Below the pieces are notes generated by a model. The model ran no database searches and was not told the DNA's origin. It saw nothing but the letters and a program-made list of their open reading frames with translations. Shown here piece by piece: positions 6,694-9,465 of a stretch of 9,465 nucleotides of DNA (position 1 is the first letter of the stretch; each line of letters starts with the position of its first letter). Source of the DNA: Planctomycetota bacterium (lineage in GTDB: Bacteria; Planctomycetota; Phycisphaerae; WQYP01); assembly GCA_021818565.1 (NCBI GenBank), contig JAKATV010000092.1, forward strand, positions 1 through 9,465, in the 5' to 3' direction. A program made the translations under genes and the position numbers.

Positions 6694-7767
6694 ATGCCTG
6701 AGCTTTTTGATTCGCTGAAATTACGCGACGTCACGATTCGTAATCGTCTGGGTGTTTCGCCCATGTGCATGTATTCTTCGCAGGACGGCAGTGCCACGGC
6801 GTGGCATCTTGTCCATCTGGGATCTCGTGCGGTGGGGGGATGGGGCTTAATTGTGGCGGAAGCCACAGCCGTAACGCCGGAGGGGCGGATCAGTCCGCAG
6901 GACGCGGGTCTATGGCATGACGGACAGATTGAACCGCTGGCCCGGATTACCGATTTTATTAAATCCTATGGCGGAACGCCGGGCATTCAACTGGCGCACG
7001 CGGGGCGCAAGGCTTCTACCGCGCGGCTCTTTTCCGTGCCGGTTCCTGGCAAAGCACTTTTGCCGGCCGAGGGCGGCTGGACCGTTGTGGCACCGTCGCC
7101 GATTCCTTTTGACGACCAATCTCCAATGCCGCATGAATTAAGCATTACGGAAATTAAAGCCATTCAAGCGGCGTTTGCCGCTGCGGCCATGCGCGCACTG
7201 AAGGCGGGTTATGAACTGTTAGAGTTGCACGGTGCGCATGGCTATTTGATCAATGAATTTTTATCGCCGCTGACTAATAAACGCACCGACGCGTACGGCG
7301 GAAGCTTTGATAACCGTATCCGCATGTTGATGGAAACAATTGAGGCTGTGCATAAAGTGTGGCCGCAGCGTTTGCCGCTGGCCGTGCGGTTAAGCTGCGT
7401 CGATTGGGTGGAGGGGGGGTGGACACTGGAAGATTCTGTGGCGCTATCTCGAAAACTTAAGGCCGCGGAAGTGGACTTAATTGATTGTTCAAGCGGGGCG
7501 GTGGTTCCCAAGGCGCACATCCCCGTTGGGCCGGAGTTCCAAGTTCCCTTCGCCCAGACAATTCGTCGGGAAGTCGGAATCGCAACCGCGGCGGTCGGCT
7601 TGATTACTCAAGCGCAGCAGGCGGCCGAAATTATTTCCAGCGAAAAAGCGGATATTGTGTTCATGGCCCGGCAAGCCCTTCGAGATCCCTATTTTCCAAT
7701 TCATGCCGCCGCCGCATTAGGGCGAAAGGGTGCCGTGAATCTGCCCGGACAATATGGCCGGGTTTGA
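6694..7767 (+). CDS. NADPH dehydrogenase / ene-reductase, old yellow enzyme family (YqjM/XenA type)
   Basis: This is an FMN-dependent TIM-barrel oxidoreductase, 357 residues, which takes electrons from NAD(P)H and typically reduces activated C=C bonds of enals, enones, maleimides or nitro compounds; the physiological substrate is usually unknown. The subgroup is shown by Ser-Pro-Met-Cys-Met-Tyr at 22-27: Cys25 and Tyr27 correspond to the Cys and Tyr near the flavin in YqjM. Also present are Gln-Leu-Ala-His-Ala-Gly-Arg-Lys (99-106), the His179/His182 substrate-binding pair in HGAHGYL, and the NKRTDAYGG barrel signature (195-203). Arg231 and the FMN-phosphate region around Gly302 and 324-326 complete the core, and the C-terminal Gln-Tyr-Gly-Arg (353-356) may supply the arginine finger seen between YqjM subunits. 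It is longer than Bacillus YqjM mainly by an insertion near 107-128, before a Trp-Thr-Val-Val-Ala-Pro-Ser segment resembling XenA. The start is supported by GGAG at 6682-6685. It is cytoplasmic and soluble, with no sign of damage. Confidence 0.95.
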   Translation: MPELFDSLKLRDVTIRNRLGVSPMCMYSSQDGSATAWHLVHLGSRAVGGWGLIVAEATAVTPEGRISPQDAGLWHDGQIEPLARITDFIKSYGGTPGIQLAHAGRKASTARLFSVPVPGKALLPAEGGWTVVAPSPIPFDDQSPMPHELSITEIKAIQAAFAAAAMRALKAGYELLELHGAHGYLINEFLSPLTNKRTDAYGGSFDNRIRMLMETIEAVHKVWPQRLPLAVRLSCVDWVEGGWTLEDSVALSRKLKAAEVDLIDCSSGAVVPKAHIPVGPEFQVPFAQTIRREVGIATAAVGLITQAQQAAEIISSEKADIVFMARQALRDPYFPIHAAAALGRKGAVNLPGQYGRV

Positions 7768-7815
7768 CAACGCAATACAGATCCCCTGCATTCCATTCAA
7801 GACAGGCCGCCCCCC

Positions 7816-7848
7816 AAAAAAAACGAAGCGGAAAAACCTCGCTTCGTT
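7816..7848 (-). terminator. Rho-independent terminator of the PEP-CTERM-like gene
   Basis: A perfect nine-pair stem (AACGAAGCG at 7822-7830 with CGCTTCGTT at 7840-7848) encloses a nine-base loop. On the minus strand it runs into a T tract (plus-strand A at 7816-7823). It lies 36 bases after the stop of the minus-strand gene. There is no T tract on the plus side, so it should end mainly minus-strand transcripts, though the hairpin is shared by both converging genes. Confidence 0.9.
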
Positions 7849-7884
7849 GAATATGCTTAAGGATGAAATCAATAATCAGATGCC

Positions 7885-8625
7885 TTAAAGGCCTACGCGC
7901 CGCCGTAATACCAAGGCCCCGGTTATCGCCAAGCCACCCAACGCAGCCAGCGGTCCGGTGCCCGGCATAGGCAAGGCCGCTACGACATAGGCTGTGCCAA
8001 TTTGCACGCGCAACCCCACCGGGTTAGCTTCGTCCGTGTTACTGGAGGTGGTGCCATTTGCCAATAAAAAATCGAGAGTATTGTTGCCAGCCACAACATT
8101 GCCTGTGATATTAAAAGAGGTAAAAGAATTATATCCGGTAGCCCCGGGCAATTCCGACGAGGTCATTGCCGCAGCCACGCCATCAATTGAGATTCCCGAG
8201 CCGGTGTTATCCGTGGCCCATTGCCCGGAAATTGTAATCAACCCCGCCGTCGCGGAGGTAAAGGTGGTCCGGAAATCATAATTACCGGGTAGGCCATAAG
8301 TTGCCGGCGAATTGGTGTATGCCCCACCAGAGGCCGGGGCAATCCAAGCCGAGGTGTCGTTGGGCGCGGCCCAAACATTGCCGGGATAGCTACCAGAAGA
8401 ATTATAAACGGCCAAGGTCGTACCTTGATTGCTTGGTGCTAAGACCAATGCGTAATTGGACACTGCGGAGCCGTTACTTAAGACCGTTCCACTGCTATCG
8501 GTTCCGGTGTTGTAAATTGTCACCGTTGACGCGGAACTGACTACCGCGCTCAACCCTAACGCTAGCGCTCCCGCAGCCACAAGGATGCTGCTTCCAGCGG
8601 ACATTGGATTTGTTTTAGCAACCAT
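7885..8625 (-). CDS. Secreted protein with PEP-CTERM-like sorting tail
   Basis: The product is 246 residues. The N terminus is a signal peptide (Lys4, hydrophobic 13-29, likely cleavage around Ser-Ser-Ala-Ser 30-33). The C terminus has the three-part layout of an exosortase signal: Pro-Met-Pro-Gly at 219-222, a hydrophobic span at 225-240 and Arg-Arg-Arg at 241-243. PEP-CTERM proteins are exported, cleaved by an exosortase (EpsH/XrtA type) and often carried to the surface or the extracellular polysaccharide. Here the usual Glu of Pro-Glu-Pro is Met. The middle (34-212) is Ser/Thr/Gly/Asn-rich and predicted beta-strand. It contains Trp94-Ile, Phe-Arg-Thr-Thr-Phe (118-122) and SGQWATDNTGS (133-143), which resemble a galactose-binding-like beta-sandwich often seen in PEP-CTERM proteins; this rests on memory of the pattern. 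The start at 8625 is chosen over an upstream TTG at 8646 because AGAGAGG precedes it by eight bases. The gene has its own promoter and terminator. The exosortase is not in this window. Confidence 0.88.
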   Translation of the reverse strand: MVAKTNPMSAGSSILVAAGALALGLSAVVSSASTVTIYNTGTDSSGTVLSNGSAVSNYALVLAPSNQGTTLAVYNSSGSYPGNVWAAPNDTSAWIAPASGGAYTNSPATYGLPGNYDFRTTFTSATAGLITISGQWATDNTGSGISIDGVAAAMTSSELPGATGYNSFTSFNITGNVVAGNNTLDFLLANGTTSSNTDEANPVGLRVQIGTAYVVAALPMPGTGPLAALGGLAITGALVLRRRVGL

Positions 8626-8633
8626 AAATGATA

Positions 8634-8640
8634 CCTCTCT
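8634..8640 (-). promoter_or_regulatory. Ribosome binding site that sets the start at 8625
   Basis: On the minus strand AGAGAGG ends eight bases before the ATG at 8625-8623. It lies inside the short extension that a TTG start at 8646 would give, which argues for the ATG. Confidence 0.75.
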
Positions 8641-8777
8641 AGCCAACAGTTGGTTGGGCAGCCCAGTGAGTGCGCGACAGGCTCAAGCACTGGCTGTCCT
8701 AAAAAACGCATTGTCGAAGAAGAAGAAAAAAAGACCCGATGGGGTAGGGCTCTCTCTTAGCCTCTCTACAACGACAC
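8641..8777 (-). promoter_or_regulatory. Structured leader of the PEP-CTERM-like gene (possible attenuator)
   Basis: The gap between the predicted transcription start (about 8777) and the ribosome site holds three structural elements, in minus-strand order. First is a short ACCC/GGGT hairpin (8734-8745) followed by C and seven T, then a CTT-repeat pyrimidine run to 8716. Second is a longer imperfect stem, CACTGGCTG (plus strand 8688-8696) against CAGCCCAGTG (8659-8668), with a 19-base loop and one bulged base. Third is a small CCAA/TTGG hairpin (8643-8653) abutting the ribosome site. No known riboswitch was recognised. An attenuator or RNA-stability role is an inference. Confidence 0.35.
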
Positions 8778-8783
8778 ATTTGG

Positions 8784-8812
8784 ACGATACAGCCTACGTT
8801 TCAAAAAGTCAA
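8784..8812 (-). promoter_or_regulatory. Candidate sigma-70 promoter of the PEP-CTERM-like gene
   Basis: On the minus strand TTGACT (8807-8812) is followed after 17 bases by TATCGT (8784-8789). Predicted transcription start is near 8777, about 150 bases before the ATG. The stretch from 8813 to 8924, between this promoter and the stop of the next gene, holds no gene or clear signal. Confidence 0.6.
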
Positions 8813-8924
8813 AACAGATCCCGCCGAAATTTGAGAGAAATAGCTTTCCTCATGACTTTTTGGGTTATAGGACGTTTTTGTCGCCATTTTGCCTCACTCA
8901 GGTTCTGATGGCCGCTCATTTAGA

Positions 8925-9465
8925 TTACAAGCCCGCGTCGTCGCGGGCACCAAGCGCCAAACCCGTCCAGTCTAAATCGCCCCGGCCTTTGGCGACGCCC
9001 GCCTGCAGGCGATTAAAAACCAGATCGGCCAGCGGCATCGGTACGCCGACGTGGTCGGCGGCGTCTCGTACCAGCCGCATATCTTTCAATCCCAGGCGGA
9101 GTATAAACTTCGCGGGATCATGCGCGGTGTCTACAATCGATTGGCCATAATTGCGGTAAATGGGGCTGGCAAACAGGCTGCCGCAAAGCAGTTCCAGTGC
9201 CGCTTGTTTATTAACTCCGGCTTTCTCCAGTAACGTGAACGCCTCGCCCATGGCTTCCGTCGCGGCGGCCACCATAAAGTTGCCGCATAATTTCAGTACG
9301 TTAGCTGACTCCACCCGATCACCAAAATCGACCACGCCCTGCCCCAGTGCTTCGAGTACCGGTCGCACACGGGCTTTCGCGGCGGCGTCTCCGGAGGTAC
9401 ACACCCAGAGCTTTCGCGCCGCAGCGGCATCGGGCCGCCCAAATACCGGGGCGGCCACATATGTT
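8925..9465 (-). CDS. 3-hydroxyisobutyrate-dehydrogenase-like NAD(P)-dependent oxidoreductase, C-terminal part (runs off the window)
   Basis: The reading frame is open to the right edge, so about 179 C-terminal residues are visible and the N-terminal Rossmann domain lies outside. A GTG at 9458 is internal, not the start. The visible part begins in Tyr-Val-Ala-Ala-Pro-Val-Phe-Gly-Arg-Pro-Asp, the place where family members carry a substrate-binding Ser-Gly-Gly; the Phe-Gly-Arg-Pro form marks a different subgroup. Next are Lys-Leu-Trp-Val and Ser-Gly-Asp, then Glu-Ser-Ala-Asn-Val-Leu-Lys-Leu-Cys-Gly-Asn, whose Lys aligns with the catalytic Lys of beta-hydroxyacid dehydrogenases. The all-helical C-terminal domain follows, with the Phe-Ile-Leu-Arg-Leu-Gly-Leu-Lys-Asp motif typical of it. 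The fold is that of 3-hydroxyisobutyrate, tartronate-semialdehyde and imine reductases; substrate and direction cannot be fixed. It is a soluble cytoplasmic enzyme. No strong terminator follows: a GC-rich hairpin at 8931-8948 overlaps its last codons but lacks a T run. Confidence 0.9.
   Translation of the reverse strand, partial: TYVAAPVFGRPDAAAARKLWVCTSGDAAAKARVRPVLEALGQGVVDFGDRVESANVLKLCGNFMVAAATEAMGEAFTLLEKAGVNKQAALELLCGSLFASPIYRNYGQSIVDTAHDPAKFILRLGLKDMRLVRDAADHVGVPMPLADLVFNRLQAGVAKGRGDLDWTGLALGARDDAGL

Noticed and set aside
8931..8948. GCCCGCG/CGCGGGC hairpin at the 3' end of the dehydrogenase gene as a terminator
   Set aside because: It overlaps the final codons and is followed by TTGTAATCTAAA rather than a T run.

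Overview
The window reads as ordinary chromosome from a free-living Gram-negative-type bacterium of middling GC content. A secreted protein with a PEP-CTERM-like C-terminal sorting tail, the Pro/aromatic-rich exported orphan and the long tmRNA tag fit a planctomycete-like (PVC) or similar environmental lineage. This placement is an inference from protein style, not from a marker gene, and it is tentative. No phage, insertion-sequence, CRISPR, toxin-antitoxin or other defence genes were seen.

Layout, left to right. Positions 13-436 on the minus strand hold ssrA (tmRNA) with its promoter (near-consensus, 462-490) and its intrinsic terminator (13-51). On the plus strand follow an exported 542-residue protein of no recognised family (682-2310) and a pair of translationally coupled ABC exporter half-transporters (2447-4471 and 4468-6465, overlapping by 4 bases). 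Next, with its own candidate promoter, is an old-yellow-enzyme family flavin oxidoreductase of the YqjM/XenA type (6694-7767). Convergent to it on the minus strand is a secreted PEP-CTERM-like protein (7885-8625) with a terminator at its 3' end and a roughly 150-base structured leader. The window closes inside a minus-strand 3-hydroxyisobutyrate-dehydrogenase-like NAD(P)-dependent oxidoreductase (8925 to beyond 9465).

How the genes relate. The two ABC subunits almost certainly form one heterodimeric exporter. Subunit 1 has Asp in place of the catalytic Walker B Glu but a perfect LSGGQ, while subunit 2 has the catalytic Glu but LSLGQ. Head-to-tail pairing therefore gives one degenerate and one fully competent ATP site. 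The exported orphan lies just upstream on the same strand, and a 12-base exact repeat sits in the non-coding DNA before both it and the ABC pair, so co-regulation is possible but unproven. The flavin enzyme, the PEP-CTERM protein and the dehydrogenase show no clear functional link to one another.

The items most worth a second look are the asymmetric exporter with its enlarged first external loops, the unassigned secreted protein, the 12-base repeat, the Glu-less sorting signal and the structured leader of the PEP-CTERM-like gene. No convincing new multi-gene system is visible.
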